DNA of 64,000 nt from Nocardioides potassii (GCF_021648885.1 NZ_JAKJHZ010000005.1:620001-684000); one strand, 5' to 3'. Positions 17,114-27,101 are shown, numbered from the stretch's first letter. Notes: a model not told the origin generated them from the letters alone. Numbers and translations: made by a program.

Positions 17114-17962
17114 ATGGACCCTCGCCACGCCGGACGTACCGCCCGCCTGCTGGAGCCGCTGCACGCGCTGGGCTACTTCGCCCCCGAGGTCGAGACGGAG
17201 GTGACCGGCCTCGGTGTGCGCAAGGGCCGCGCCACCTACTTCGCAGCGCGCGCAGCGGCGATGGGGCGCGTCGGCGCCGGCCCCGTGGCCGCGACGTTCT
17301 ACGTCTTCAACTCCTCGCTGGTCGCGCACTTCATCCCGGCGGCATGGGAGTCGGCCTCGCCGGAGGACGTGGTCGCGGCCCGCTACCGCGGCGTCTCGGC
17401 AGCCTGGGCCCGGCTGCTCGGCGAGGAGGCGCTGGCGTCCAGCGAGGTGGCGGAGGCCGCGGACCTCGCCCGTACGGCGTCCGACGGGTGCACCGTCGCC
17501 GGCCGGCCCCTTTACGCCGCGCACGCCGACCTGCCCTGGCCTGACGAATCGCACATGGTCCTCTTCCACGCCCTCACCCTGCTCCGCGAGCACCGCGGGG
17601 ACGGTCACGTCGCCGCACTGACCGGTGCCGACCTCAGCGGGATCGAGGCGCTGGTCACGCACACGGCGACGGGCAGGGGCTTCACCCAGCCCGCCGCCCA
17701 GGCGACCCGCGGGTGGTCCGACGAGGAGTGGTCGGCAGCGGCGGCGGGACTCTCGGCGCGCGGGCTGATGACGTCCGACGGGCTGCTCACCGACGAAGGT
17801 GCCGCCCTCCGGACCGCGGTCGAGCGTCGTACCGAGGAGGGCGCGTTCGCGCCGTGGAAGCACCTGGGCGAGGCAGGTACGGCGCGGCTCACCGAGCTCT
17901 GCCGACCGCTGGTCACCACGGCGCTGACCAACGGCGCCTTCCCGGCCGGGGTGTTCGCCTGA
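17114..17962 (+). CDS. SCO6745-family protein
   Basis: A 282-residue protein with the pattern of the SCO6745 family common in actinobacteria: MDPRHAGRTARLLEPLHALGYFAPE at the start, GYFAARAAAMG-like and AATFYVFNSSLVAHFIPAAW segments, and a C-terminal winged-helix-like part (WSDEEWSAAAAGLSARGLM then DGLLTDEG). A purine-rich ribosome binding site (GGAAGGGA) precedes the ATG. Function is not established; the C-terminal part suggests nucleic acid or regulatory binding. Confidence 0.8.
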   Translation: MDPRHAGRTARLLEPLHALGYFAPEVETEVTGLGVRKGRATYFAARAAAMGRVGAGPVAATFYVFNSSLVAHFIPAAWESASPEDVVAARYRGVSAAWARLLGEEALASSEVAEAADLARTASDGCTVAGRPLYAAHADLPWPDESHMVLFHALTLLREHRGDGHVAALTGADLSGIEALVTHTATGRGFTQPAAQATRGWSDEEWSAAAAGLSARGLMTSDGLLTDEGAALRTAVERRTEEGAFAPWKHLGEAGTARLTELCRPLVTTALTNGAFPAGVFA

Positions 17963-17987
17963 CCGCCGAGAGCGGCTCGGTGGCTGC

Positions 17988-18040
17988 CCGTTGGTCGAGT
18001 AGTCCGCGAGGGACGAGCGGGCGTACCGGGACCCGGGTCC
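17988..18040. repeat. Nocardioides-type TTGGTCGAGTAG repeat copy
   Basis: TTGGTCGAGTAG at 17991-18002, followed by CCGCGAGGGACGAGCGGGCG and then TACCGGGACC, resembles an interspersed palindromic repeat (TTGGTCGAGTAG...CGTATCGAGACC) that I recall from Nocardioides genomes. This copy is imperfect. It lies between the SCO6745-like gene and the DUF222/HNH gene. Confidence 0.45.
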
Positions 18041-18193
18041 ACTGTCGGTGGGTCCGTCTAGAGTCGGAGACACGATTCGAGCCAGCGAGCTCGGGCCCTC
18101 CGGATGGCCGATCATCGGCCGCACACACCTCATGACACAGGCCGCTCCACCTGTTGTCGACGCGCCCTCGCGGCGTGGGGAGGTCTGGGTCCT

Positions 18194-19465
18194 GTGAGTG
18201 CGGTGTGGCTCGTTCCGGGCGACGGTTCGTCGTCGGTCGTCGACGCGCTCCTCGGGCGTCTCGACGGCGTGCTGGACGATTTCGCCGCCCTGTCGCCGGG
18301 TGGGTTGGTGAACGCCGATGTCGTGCGGCTGCTGGATGCGGCGACCGTGGCAGCGAACCGGGTCGCGTCGTTGCAGTGCCGGACCGTCGCGGAGGCTGAC
18401 CGGCGGCGGCTCGGTGACGCGATCGGTGAACGTCACACGCATCAGTGGTGGGCGGGTCGGAGTCGGTTGACGCGGTCCGAGGCCGGGCGGCTCACGAAGC
18501 TGGGGGTCGCCCTCGACGAGCCTCGGCACGCCGACGTGGCGCGCCGGTTGGCGGACGGGATGCTGTGCGTCGAGCAGGCGCGGGCGATCGTCGAGGCAGT
18601 CGAGGCGCTGCCACCCGTCGTGGACGACGAGGTGCGCGACCGGGCCGAGGACGCGCTGCTGGAGCTCGCTCGCCAGCACGACGCACGTGACCTGAAGCAG
18701 CTGGGCAAGCGGATCCTGGACGCGGTGGCACCCGAGGTTGGCGAGTCCCACGAGGCGAAGCGGCTCGAGGACGAGGAGCGTCGAGCGGCCGAGGCCTCGG
18801 ACTTCACCTTGTACGACGACGGTGAGGGCAGGTGCCACGGCTGGTTCACGGTGCCGACACATGTGGGGACGATCTTGCGGCGCACGCTCCTCGCGCTAGC
18901 GAACCCTGCACGGCACGGCGCTGCCGACCTACGTGACGCGTCGGGGGAGTGGAAGCCGTCCCGTCGCCGGATGGGGGAGGCGTTCATCGAGTACGTCGAG
19001 CGCTACCCACTCGATGCGATGCCGCAGACCGCGGGGGTGAACGCCACCGTCGTGGTCACCATGACTCTGCAGGACCTGCTGGGCGAGCACGCGACAGCAC
19101 TGTTGGACGACGGCTCGCGGATGTCGGCCGCTCAGGCACGGAGATTGGCGTGCGAGGCCGGCATCATCCCAGCGGTGCTCGGTGGGAAGTCCCAGCCGCT
19201 CGACCTGGGCCGCGCCCGTCGGCTCTTCAACAAGGCCCAGCGCATCGCCCTCGGTGTCCGTGACCGTCGCTGCACCGCGAAGGGCTGCGAGACCACCGCC
19301 TCAGGCTGCCACGCCCATCACGACGACCCTTGGTCCCGCGGCGGCCGGACCGATCTGGTCAACGGGCGACTCCTCTGCCCTCACCACCATCGGCTCGCGC
19401 ACGACCCCCGCTATGCGATGACCGTCCACACCGACAACAAGGTGACCTTCGTGATGCGGACGTAG
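18194..19465 (+). CDS. DUF222 / HNH endonuclease-domain protein
   Basis: A 423-residue protein. The N-terminal helical DUF222 domain (VVDALLGRLDGVLDDFAAL, LQCRTVAEADRRR, EAGRLTKLGVAL) is followed by the HNH nuclease region: RDRRCTAKGC, CHAHHDDPWSRGGRTDLVNG and LLCPHHHRLAHD. Such genes occur in many copies in actinobacterial genomes; activity and role are not well known. I chose the GTG at 18194; the frame stays open to an ATG at 18104, which would add 30 atypical residues. A repeat copy lies about 150-200 bases upstream. Confidence 0.85.
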   Translation: MSAVWLVPGDGSSSVVDALLGRLDGVLDDFAALSPGGLVNADVVRLLDAATVAANRVASLQCRTVAEADRRRLGDAIGERHTHQWWAGRSRLTRSEAGRLTKLGVALDEPRHADVARRLADGMLCVEQARAIVEAVEALPPVVDDEVRDRAEDALLELARQHDARDLKQLGKRILDAVAPEVGESHEAKRLEDEERRAAEASDFTLYDDGEGRCHGWFTVPTHVGTILRRTLLALANPARHGAADLRDASGEWKPSRRRMGEAFIEYVERYPLDAMPQTAGVNATVVVTMTLQDLLGEHATALLDDGSRMSAAQARRLACEAGIIPAVLGGKSQPLDLGRARRLFNKAQRIALGVRDRRCTAKGCETTASGCHAHHDDPWSRGGRTDLVNGRLLCPHHHRLAHDPRYAMTVHTDNKVTFVMRT

Positions 19466-19566
19466 GAGTGGCGCCCTTGGTTGTTCACGTGACCGGCGTC
19501 GAACCGCCCAGGATGACGCGGCGCCGGCCCCGCTAGCCCACGCGCGGAGGCGAGATGAAGGACAAG

Positions 19567-22500
19567 TCATCCCCGCCCAGGCTCGTCCTTTGCCGAATCC
19601 GAGTTGGCGGGCTTACGTCTCGCACGATCGCTGGGTGCGGGCCTGGGCACGTCGAGGACTACAGCGCTCACGCGGATCTGCTCGGAGGATGCCTCGTGTG
19701 CTCGGCGTTGTAGTTCGGCCGCGACTTCGGTGCGGCTCAGTCGGTTGGCATGGATGCGTCGCGGATCGTTCTCGTAAGACCACTGGTCTGGCGGAAACCA
19801 CGCACACACATAGATGCCCCTGTGCGCGCGGAGCGCGGGAAGGTAGTCCGCTACGAGCTGGGAGCTCAGGTCGGTCAGCAATCCGCTGTTCCAGCAGCCC
19901 TTCACTTCAATTGGGATGGCCACGACGGCTCCGTCTGAGGCTGTGCCTCCGATGAGAACGTCAACTGCGAGACCGTGGCCCTTGCTCGAGGTCTGGCGGA
20001 CCTGCACTTCGCGGTTGACTACGACGTCTTTGCGAAGGTCTTGTTGAAGGTGGTCGCGCAACAACGCTGACACATCAGGCTCGTACTTCGGCGCCCAGAG
20101 ACGCCCGCTGACTTTTCCGTCTACGTCGCGCTGCGCTGACTCGTTCCAAAGAAGTTGTCCGACCTCGCGAAGACGGACCTGAGACCGCTCAATAGCCGCA
20201 AGCACTGCATGGTAGAGATCGTCCTCGTCAAGCACGACAGTTGCCCTCGCGTTTTGCATCAACGTGTGAAACTCGGCCGGCGTTGGGCCAACCCATGACG
20301 TATCGCGCTGGCGCTCTTCGGCGTCAGCGACGTGCTCTCGAATTCCACCAAGGCTCGCGTGATCGGTAGCAATCCGCTGCAGCTCCCGCAGCGACGCGTC
20401 GGTCGCCCTCTCGGCGAGCAGGCGAATCAGACCGTCCCGCCAGTCGCGGATGCTGTCCTCAAGCGTCCCGCGTTCCCAGTCGACCGGGTTGTCGCCCCAA
20501 CCCTCGCATAGCCAGCTCACCAAGCGCCCAATTTGGCTCTCACTTAACGTATTCCAGCGCGTTGAATCCCTGAGCGATGCAGCTTCCTCAGCGAACGCTG
20601 CCCCAAGATCGTCACGCGCAAGAGCGAGATCAAGGAGGCCGTCGACGTTCGTCGCAACTGCGCACAACGACACGGCTCCGATGGCCCAAACGATCGGGGC
20701 GTCGTGCGTAGTCAGGACAGCGAGTTCGGGAAGCAATCCATGTTCGTGGGCGTGAGGGGCCAGGAAGGCGGTCAGGGATCGCAGGCTTCGCTGCGCTGTC
20801 GCTGTTGCCTGACTGGCGGCCGAGCCGCCGTCGTCGGATGTTGCGTCCCCATCTGGAGCGACCGACGCAGCATCACTTAGGACAGGTAGGAGCCGGCATA
20901 GCGATACCGCAAGCTCTCGATCAAGTACGGAATCGAGCGGTGTGAGGTCTGGGAGCGAGCGTCCAGCTTCTGCCGAAGTTCGAATCCAGTGCAGGTACAC
21001 CGCCTTGTAGGACTCCGGCACTCGACGCTTGAGTTCCAAGTCCAAGGCCGCGTGGTCCTCGTCGTTGACGTCGACGAACGAAAAGTAACCGCAGCGGACG
21101 ATCGCCGGGGCCCATCTGTCCCAATCGTCATCGGTGAGAACTGACAGGGCGGTGATTGCTCCTGCGGCGCGGTGCAGTTCGAGGAGCACGCGATAACCCA
21201 CGAGTGCCAGGTACGAGACGGAGTCGGGCTTGGCCAACCAGTCACCTTGACGCGAATCACTCGACTGCAGAAAGGCAATCGCGGCTTCCAAGTAGGCGAT
21301 CTGATCGAACGCAATCAGGCGGGCACTCGGCCAGTCGCTGAGGGCACCGGCGCGGAAGTCAAGGTGTCCGGTCTCGGGCTCAGTCCACAGTCTGAGCGTG
21401 AGGCCGACAAAAGCCTCGGAGTCACGCTCACGGACCCTTTCCCAGGCGTCGGCGAGCGCCTTGGGGTGATCGTCAGCCCCCTCCCAGGTCAGCCGCTCTG
21501 TCGCCATCTTCTGAAGTTCGCGCGACCGGCGGGCCTCCTCACTGTCCAGAGGAACCGCCCGGAACCACCAAGCAAGCGACTGTGCGAACAGTGGGTGCTC
21601 ACGGTGCTCCCACGCGATCTGCTGTTGCACCGAATCTCGGGGGTCGAAGACTGCACCAAGCAGCGCCGTCGCGTGCGCGGCGTAGCGTTCATCGGAGCCA
21701 AGTTCGAACAGCCACGCCAGATCGTCGCCGGTGAGAAGCCTGGCGGCGCTGGCGTCGAGAGGATCGGCGGCCGACGGCTTCCACATCCACAGTAAGAGGG
21801 GTGCCTCCTGCGGGCTCAGGTAGTCCAAGCTTCCTTGGATCAGACGGTGCCGCTGCGCTCGGCGATCGACGAGTTCGCCGACGTCCCCGCCGATGGGCCC
21901 GGGGAGACTCTGTACACGACCGTGCGCTTTAGCGCACTGAGCGAGCGCCCAAGCGACCTGACGCTCATATCGATCCAGATCATTACTGACGAGGAGGCGC
22001 TCGACGATTTCGATCAGCAAGTTCGGAACTCGGCCGTGGTCCCGGTCCGCACGAAACGCGCCGTGGCGGCCGCTGCCGTTCATCGTGAGGTCGCCCCCCA
22101 CATCGCGGAGGACGTCGAGCACTTCTGCCAATCGGCCCTCTGCGGTTGTGTCGGCGAAACTGCGCAGGAACATCGAGTACGAACCGATGAAGTTGTCTCG
22201 CTTTGGTGCCGTCATGGCGGCGACTAACTCCGCGGCACTGAGGTAGTTGGGCCAGCAAACCGACAGGGCCTGACCTCGAAGCTCATCGTCCGGATCATGT
22301 TCTGGGCTTTGCTGAACTTCGGTGAGCACCGGACGCAGCACGGCTGCCGCCTGTTTAGAGTCAAGTTCCGACAGTGCGAAGGCCGCACTGGCTCGAAGGA
22401 CGGGGTTGAGCCCGGACCGGGCAACCAAATCTACGATGTCCGGAACGGCCTCGCGGAGCAGGGAACTGCGGGCTATCAGAACGGCGGTATGTGCGCGCCT

Positions 22501-23943
22501 TGCGGTCGGGTCGCCAAGGTGGCGCCCACAGTCGCCGCGGAGCGCGGCGCGCATAGGACCGTGTAGTTGTTCAGCTAGGCCGGGGTAGGTGAGCCGCCAA
22601 CGCCTGCGCGACAGTCTGGTGCCCGCGGCAGGCTGGCCGAGCAGATAGTCGACGAGCTCTCGACGAAGCGCTGGATCGGCGATGACGCCGGCGTGGGCAA
22701 TTACACCCGCCGGGTCGGTGTGGACCAGCCAGCTGTTGCGACCAGGCGCCATCGCCACCGTCCATGCCGCCACCTCACGGAGCGGACTGGGGATACTCGT
22801 TCGGCCCAGACTGTTCGTCCTGGTCAGTAATGCTCTCAGTTGATGCTCCGGAACTTCGTGGGTGATGAGGTAGCGAGCCGCAAGGAACGCTGCGAAGCTC
22901 GCGTGCGCAATGCCCAAGCGGCCCTCGCCCGAACCAGTGAAGAGCGCGGTCGACAGCGTGCTGGAGATCAGGCCCGAAGTCACCGCGACAGCACCGGCAG
23001 GGAGGGGTTCGTCGCCTCCCACTAACTCGCCAACGCCGATGGTCGGGGGTGCGGCGACGTCCCTGAGTGCGATTGAACTTCGCGCACACAAAAGCATGGT
23101 GGCTGCGATGCGCGCGGCAACGGACAGACGTTCGGCGTGGTTCCCGGCGGGCGTTCGGTCCTTCGCGCGCCCGGTGTCGGGCTCATCCACGAGTGCCAGG
23201 AGTCCGCTCTCATACACTCCTGAGATTTCATGAGGGAAGCCGCCGTCGCTGGCAAAGAGCCGCAGGAGGAGGTCCAAGGTCAAGGGGATGCTGGCCAGCG
23301 AGCCGAGCGAGCGGTCGCGTACTTCCTGCAGGAAAGTAGGTGCGTCTACGCCTCTTTCGTGGGCCAACCGCTCGATGTCGTGAATGGACAACGGTAGGAG
23401 TTCGAGGACTTCAAACGCACCGAGGCGCTGCATGAGGGATTCGCTTAGTGGCTGATACCACTCCGAGGTGCGGCAACCGATTAGAACGCGGACAGGACGC
23501 CGGCCCGCAAGAAAGTCGGACAAGGTTCTGGTCAACGTTTTCGGGGGTAGTGGGCACTCGTCGAGACCGTCAAGTACAAGGGTTCGATACCCGAGTCGCT
23601 CGTCGTCCAACCGTTCCAAATGCTCCCGCAGCGACCGGACATCAGTGACTTCGTCTAGCTCGACGACCAGGGAGGTGTCGGCATCCGCTAGGTAATTGAG
23701 CGCTGCGCTCTTCCCGATGCCTGGCTCGCCCAGCAGGGCGCATGAAACCCTCGAACCGCCAAGATCATCGAGCGAGACTGTGGAGCCCGATTGCCACCCG
23801 GCGACAGGCCGTAGACCGTCCTCGTCCATGTGGTAGTCGTCTCCTTGTCGCACGGCATGCCGAGACAGGACGGTGGAGAAGCGCACCGGAACATAATGGA
23901 CCGCCCGATCGTCGACGCCGCGCAATTGGCACCGCGCAGGCAC
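19567..23943 (-). CDS. NACHT NTPase with C-terminal PD-(D/E)xK-like nuclease domain
   Basis: A 1458-residue protein from a GTG at 23943; the real start could be a little later. Walker A GEPGIGKS lies at residues 72-79 and the NACHT-type Walker B LVLDGLDE at 122-129, unusually close to the N-terminus. About 1000 residues of helical, repeat-like sequence follow. Near the C-terminus, VDVLIGG (D about 1328) and IPIEVKG (E about 1346, K about 1348) form a PD-(D/E)xK restriction-nuclease-like signature. NTPase first and nuclease last is the reverse of the usual Avs order. Codon use is less GC-rich than in neighbours. The likely role is nucleic-acid-degrading antiphage defence. Confidence 0.85.
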   Translation of the reverse strand: MPARCQLRGVDDRAVHYVPVRFSTVLSRHAVRQGDDYHMDEDGLRPVAGWQSGSTVSLDDLGGSRVSCALLGEPGIGKSAALNYLADADTSLVVELDEVTDVRSLREHLERLDDERLGYRTLVLDGLDECPLPPKTLTRTLSDFLAGRRPVRVLIGCRTSEWYQPLSESLMQRLGAFEVLELLPLSIHDIERLAHERGVDAPTFLQEVRDRSLGSLASIPLTLDLLLRLFASDGGFPHEISGVYESGLLALVDEPDTGRAKDRTPAGNHAERLSVAARIAATMLLCARSSIALRDVAAPPTIGVGELVGGDEPLPAGAVAVTSGLISSTLSTALFTGSGEGRLGIAHASFAAFLAARYLITHEVPEHQLRALLTRTNSLGRTSIPSPLREVAAWTVAMAPGRNSWLVHTDPAGVIAHAGVIADPALRRELVDYLLGQPAAGTRLSRRRWRLTYPGLAEQLHGPMRAALRGDCGRHLGDPTARRAHTAVLIARSSLLREAVPDIVDLVARSGLNPVLRASAAFALSELDSKQAAAVLRPVLTEVQQSPEHDPDDELRGQALSVCWPNYLSAAELVAAMTAPKRDNFIGSYSMFLRSFADTTAEGRLAEVLDVLRDVGGDLTMNGSGRHGAFRADRDHGRVPNLLIEIVERLLVSNDLDRYERQVAWALAQCAKAHGRVQSLPGPIGGDVGELVDRRAQRHRLIQGSLDYLSPQEAPLLLWMWKPSAADPLDASAARLLTGDDLAWLFELGSDERYAAHATALLGAVFDPRDSVQQQIAWEHREHPLFAQSLAWWFRAVPLDSEEARRSRELQKMATERLTWEGADDHPKALADAWERVRERDSEAFVGLTLRLWTEPETGHLDFRAGALSDWPSARLIAFDQIAYLEAAIAFLQSSDSRQGDWLAKPDSVSYLALVGYRVLLELHRAAGAITALSVLTDDDWDRWAPAIVRCGYFSFVDVNDEDHAALDLELKRRVPESYKAVYLHWIRTSAEAGRSLPDLTPLDSVLDRELAVSLCRLLPVLSDAASVAPDGDATSDDGGSAASQATATAQRSLRSLTAFLAPHAHEHGLLPELAVLTTHDAPIVWAIGAVSLCAVATNVDGLLDLALARDDLGAAFAEEAASLRDSTRWNTLSESQIGRLVSWLCEGWGDNPVDWERGTLEDSIRDWRDGLIRLLAERATDASLRELQRIATDHASLGGIREHVADAEERQRDTSWVGPTPAEFHTLMQNARATVVLDEDDLYHAVLAAIERSQVRLREVGQLLWNESAQRDVDGKVSGRLWAPKYEPDVSALLRDHLQQDLRKDVVVNREVQVRQTSSKGHGLAVDVLIGGTASDGAVVAIPIEVKGCWNSGLLTDLSSQLVADYLPALRAHRGIYVCAWFPPDQWSYENDPRRIHANRLSRTEVAAELQRRAHEASSEQIRVSAVVLDVPRPAPSDRARRKPANSDSAKDEPGRG

Positions 23944-24036
23944 ATGTCGCCGTACTTCACTGGTGCCTGTATTCGCAGCCTGCAGCGACGAGTCGTAGCC
24001 GACTGTGGCGGTGTTAGACCGGCGCCATTGAGGCGC

Positions 24037-24634
24037 TTAGGAGGCCGCGACCGCCTTGGCCTCGTCCGCGGTCAGGCACCAGGGGCCGTCGGCGTAGTCG
24101 ATGCGCCCGGGATCGTCGTTGCTCACCTTGCCAGCGAGTGCGGTCGTGACCTTGGCGATACGGGGATAGGCCTCGACAACCCAAAATTCAGTCCGACGCA
24201 TGACATCGGCAAGCGAGCAGCCAAGCCCTCGCTGCAAGTCCGTCTGAATCGCTTCGCCATCGACTCCCGCCACGCCGGCACCGCGCGCCCACATGCGCAT
24301 GTCACCCACGTAACCACCCGTCAAGCCAGTGGCCCATCCACCCCTCTCTGCGATCACACCGGCGAGAGCCATCTCAAGACCAGCGTTTGCATCTGAAGTA
24401 GTGGTCCAAGACGGCGGAGCAACGAGGTGTACACCGCCAAGCATCAACTCACCGCTGTGGTTGGCTTGCCATAGGTCCGGAGCAGGAATTTGGACGTGCG
24501 TGAAGTCGATGCCCCGATCTATCAGCGACTGTATGCGCTGCTTCATGAAGGAAGACGTGACTCATCCACCCGTGCGTTGTGCAAAACGGATCTCCGGCCA
24601 GCAGAAGTTTGAGCTCATTAAGCTGACTCATCAC
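24037..24634 (-). pseudogene. HExxH zinc-protease-like gene broken by a frameshift
   Basis: Two overlapping frames together encode one protein of about 195 residues. The first (start GTG 24634 or ATG 24631) gives SHVFLHEAAHTVA, a zincin HExxH motif; the second gives IDRGIDFTHVQIPAPDLWQA and continues to 24037, including LAGVIAERGG. Skipping one base near 24519-24535 joins them smoothly as HEAAHTVAIDRG. As written, the motif half stops at 24449 without the rest. Either the gene is dead or the sequence has one extra base. The family is unclear; it resembles small M41- or M78-like peptidases. Confidence 0.7.
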
Positions 24635-24822
24635 TCAAGTGTGGCGTAAAGGGGACGCCCTCGGCGCCACCGAAAGGTTTGAGCCGATCTAGCACGCGAG
24701 TGGCGTGCCTCTGGATTAGTAGCGACGGGCGACGACTTCAGGGCGCCGTTGGCTCGGCACCACCGTCAATCCGCCGCGTGGCGGCTGTCGCCCCAAGCGG
24801 CGGTTCGACAGACCGCTCGAAC

Positions 24823-26136
24823 TCACGCGCTGAGAATGGCTTGTGCCTCGACCCGTCCCTCGCGGGTATACGGGATGTCGTCGCTCGCGTAGCCGAAGAG
24901 CGCGTACAACTGCTCCAAGAGGTGAAAGGCCACCACTGCTCCGTCGTCGGAGCCGCCGATCTCTCTTAGCCATTCGTCGCTAGAAGCTGGCTGAGCAGCC
25001 CGGCTCGAGAAGTACTGCTGGTGTTGACCTCGTTCCAGCCGCACGTTGGCGCTTTGTAGACCGAACGCAGCAAGGCGCCAACTGAACGCGTTGAGCGCAA
25101 CGGAGTTCCTGGCACCGAGCGCCTCGCAAAGCCTCACACTCTCAAAGACGAACTCGACGACGGCTAGCGGGTTCAACAGGATGGGATCGCCACCGGCTCG
25201 ACCGCGATTCAGTCCCCAGCCCAAGAAGTCGGGCGTGGCCGCCCCCAAGGCGCAAAAGGTGCCGTCTGGACTGGCCCGAACTATCGCGTCCTCGCGTCCG
25301 ACGACGAATGCCCCCTCATCGACCCGGACCTGGCCTAGGTGCGACAGATTGAATCCATGGGGCCGGGTGGCGGGCGGCGCCTCCAGCAGTGCTCGTGTTC
25401 CGCCGCTGGCCCGATAGAACTCCTTAAAGGGCGACCCATCCGAAGTCGCGCTCACCACCCCGAGCCACGACTCAACACCGGGACCGTCGATCGTCTCTAG
25501 CATGGTTGCCAGCGCTTGATCGAGACGCTCGCTAGCTCCGCCTGAAGCTGGAGATACCGGTAGGGACTCCACCATTCGACCTGTCGTCATCTGCGCGTGC
25601 AGACGCTCGATCGGAGTCGGTTCGCATCTATCGCCGTCGCGCTCGTGGACGATCCACGCTGGGATCGCCCGCCCGTCACCGTCGAGTGATCTGCGCACCA
25701 TAAAAGGTTTGAGGTTTGGTGGCTGCGGTGGGATCTCAATAACGAAAACCCCTCGCGAAGCGGTGTGCTCAGGAGGGAACCACGACATCCGTACTCCGAC
25801 AACGTGTGGGTATACCCACTCGCGCAGAACCTTCGCATACGCATCAAAATCGACGAGGGCCTTGGGGATCGGTGTGACCTGCGACGCCTCTTCGACCATC
25901 GCGTTCTCCGGTTTCGCAGTACCAAAGCCGAAGACGATCAAGCCTCCAGCACTATTGGCGAAGCACGCGACATCCTTGGCGAGGTCCCACTTGCCCCGGT
26001 CCGACAGTCGCCCACCCTCGTGCGCGTAGGGCGCACTTTTGAAGTCGACCCACGAGTCCTCTGCCGTTCCGAGGACCGCCGGCAGATCGCCACGCGCGAG
26101 AGCTGCAATGAGTTCACCTGCGGACGCTACGGACAC
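24823..26136 (-). CDS. AlbA_2 / Schlafen-like DNA-binding domain protein
   Basis: A 437-residue protein starting at GTG. The first 120 residues match the AlbA_2 (AAA_4, Schlafen-like) domain: EDSWVDFKSAPY, then KWDLAKDVACFANSAGGLIVFG, the ExxDFK...DVxAFANxxGGxxxxG pattern. FVIEIPPQPPNLKPFMVRR continues it. The C-terminal 250 residues are unfamiliar. Proteins with this domain bind nucleic acids or act in regulation and defence. It sits in the low-GC block with the NACHT-nuclease gene, which suggests defence cargo, but this is inference. Confidence 0.78.
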   Translation of the reverse strand: MSVASAGELIAALARGDLPAVLGTAEDSWVDFKSAPYAHEGGRLSDRGKWDLAKDVACFANSAGGLIVFGFGTAKPENAMVEEASQVTPIPKALVDFDAYAKVLREWVYPHVVGVRMSWFPPEHTASRGVFVIEIPPQPPNLKPFMVRRSLDGDGRAIPAWIVHERDGDRCEPTPIERLHAQMTTGRMVESLPVSPASGGASERLDQALATMLETIDGPGVESWLGVVSATSDGSPFKEFYRASGGTRALLEAPPATRPHGFNLSHLGQVRVDEGAFVVGREDAIVRASPDGTFCALGAATPDFLGWGLNRGRAGGDPILLNPLAVVEFVFESVRLCEALGARNSVALNAFSWRLAAFGLQSANVRLERGQHQQYFSSRAAQPASSDEWLREIGGSDDGAVVAFHLLEQLYALFGYASDDIPYTREGRVEAQAILSA

Positions 26137-26315
26137 TGCCTCACCGTAGCCAAGTCCCTCCGCTCCAACGCTTGTTCGTGGCGTGTGTTCTGGGGCGCAT
26201 CCTTTCGCCGCGTGCCATCCCGGGGCGCGTCAGGGCGCCGCAACTGCTCGGCGTCAATTCCGCACCTCATCCCGACGTCACCATCGACTCAAGGGGGAAG
26301 TGGTAGAACCGCGAC

Positions 26316-27044
26316 GTGGCTTCTAAGCGCAGCAAGGGCAGCAATCGCGCACGCCGCTCGTCCCGAAGCGGCGGGAGGGCGAAGAGCGGCAGTGCGAAAA
26401 CGGTTCCGCCTTCGCCACCCGTCAATGCCTTCAAGGACGACAATAAGGCCGGCGCGGGTTCACTAGTTGCGCTGCTGAACCAACCAGCCGCCACCGCCAC
26501 TGCGACCGCTGCATCATTGGTGGGACTTGTCCTTGCGCTGGCGCCCCTAGGCGGGTCAGCCACGGTTCTCGCCCTTGTCGGCATACCCATGCTTGCCTGG
26601 GGCATCTTCCAAATCGTGTTCAGGAACCGGCCTCGCAGGGTCCGAATCGTCGGCGCGATCTTCGCGGTACCACTCGCAGCATCTTCGGTTCTGGTGGTTG
26701 CGGAGCCAATCGTCGAGCCAGAAACACTGAGCTTCTTTTACGACGGCTCCCTGCAGTACGCGGAGCAGGACTCACCTCTGCATAACGTGTCTTTCCCGCC
26801 TCTTACGGACGACCCAGCTAGTGGCCAAGAAGTAGACGCAGTCATGGAGGCAACGGATCTGGAGGTCTCGTGCTGGGTGCACGGTCGCTACAAGGGCCAG
26901 GAACTCGAGTGGGCCGCCATCGTTGACGGCGATTACACGTCCCTCTGGATACCTCTCGCGAGTCTGAATGTCATGGGTAGCGGGGCTGTCCGAACGCTGC
27001 TCCCATGCTCGAACTGGCGATGGCGGATGAGCCGGGCGCTCTAG
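26316..27044 (+). CDS. Membrane protein of unknown function (242 aa)
   Basis: Starts at GTG 26316. A strongly basic N-terminus (SKRSKGSNRARRSSRSGGRAKSG) is followed by three hydrophobic segments between about residues 60 and 135, then an extracytoplasmic C-terminal domain of about 110 residues with two cysteines (SCWVHG and LLPCSNW) that could pair. No family recognised. It is divergent from the AlbA_2 gene and convergent with the next membrane protein gene; all share lower GC than the chromosome. Confidence 0.65.
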   Translation: MASKRSKGSNRARRSSRSGGRAKSGSAKTVPPSPPVNAFKDDNKAGAGSLVALLNQPAATATATAASLVGLVLALAPLGGSATVLALVGIPMLAWGIFQIVFRNRPRRVRIVGAIFAVPLAASSVLVVAEPIVEPETLSFFYDGSLQYAEQDSPLHNVSFPPLTDDPASGQEVDAVMEATDLEVSCWVHGRYKGQELEWAAIVDGDYTSLWIPLASLNVMGSGAVRTLLPCSNWRWRMSRAL

Positions 27045-27101
27045 AGCAGCCTTAAGCGGAAGCAGCGTCATTCCGCCGCGTAATTGTGTGGCGACGATCC
27101 T

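Noticed and set aside
24449..24634. Short frame containing HEAAH taken as a separate small protease
   Set aside because: The motif makes sense only when joined to the following frame; the tail after HTVA is nonsense.
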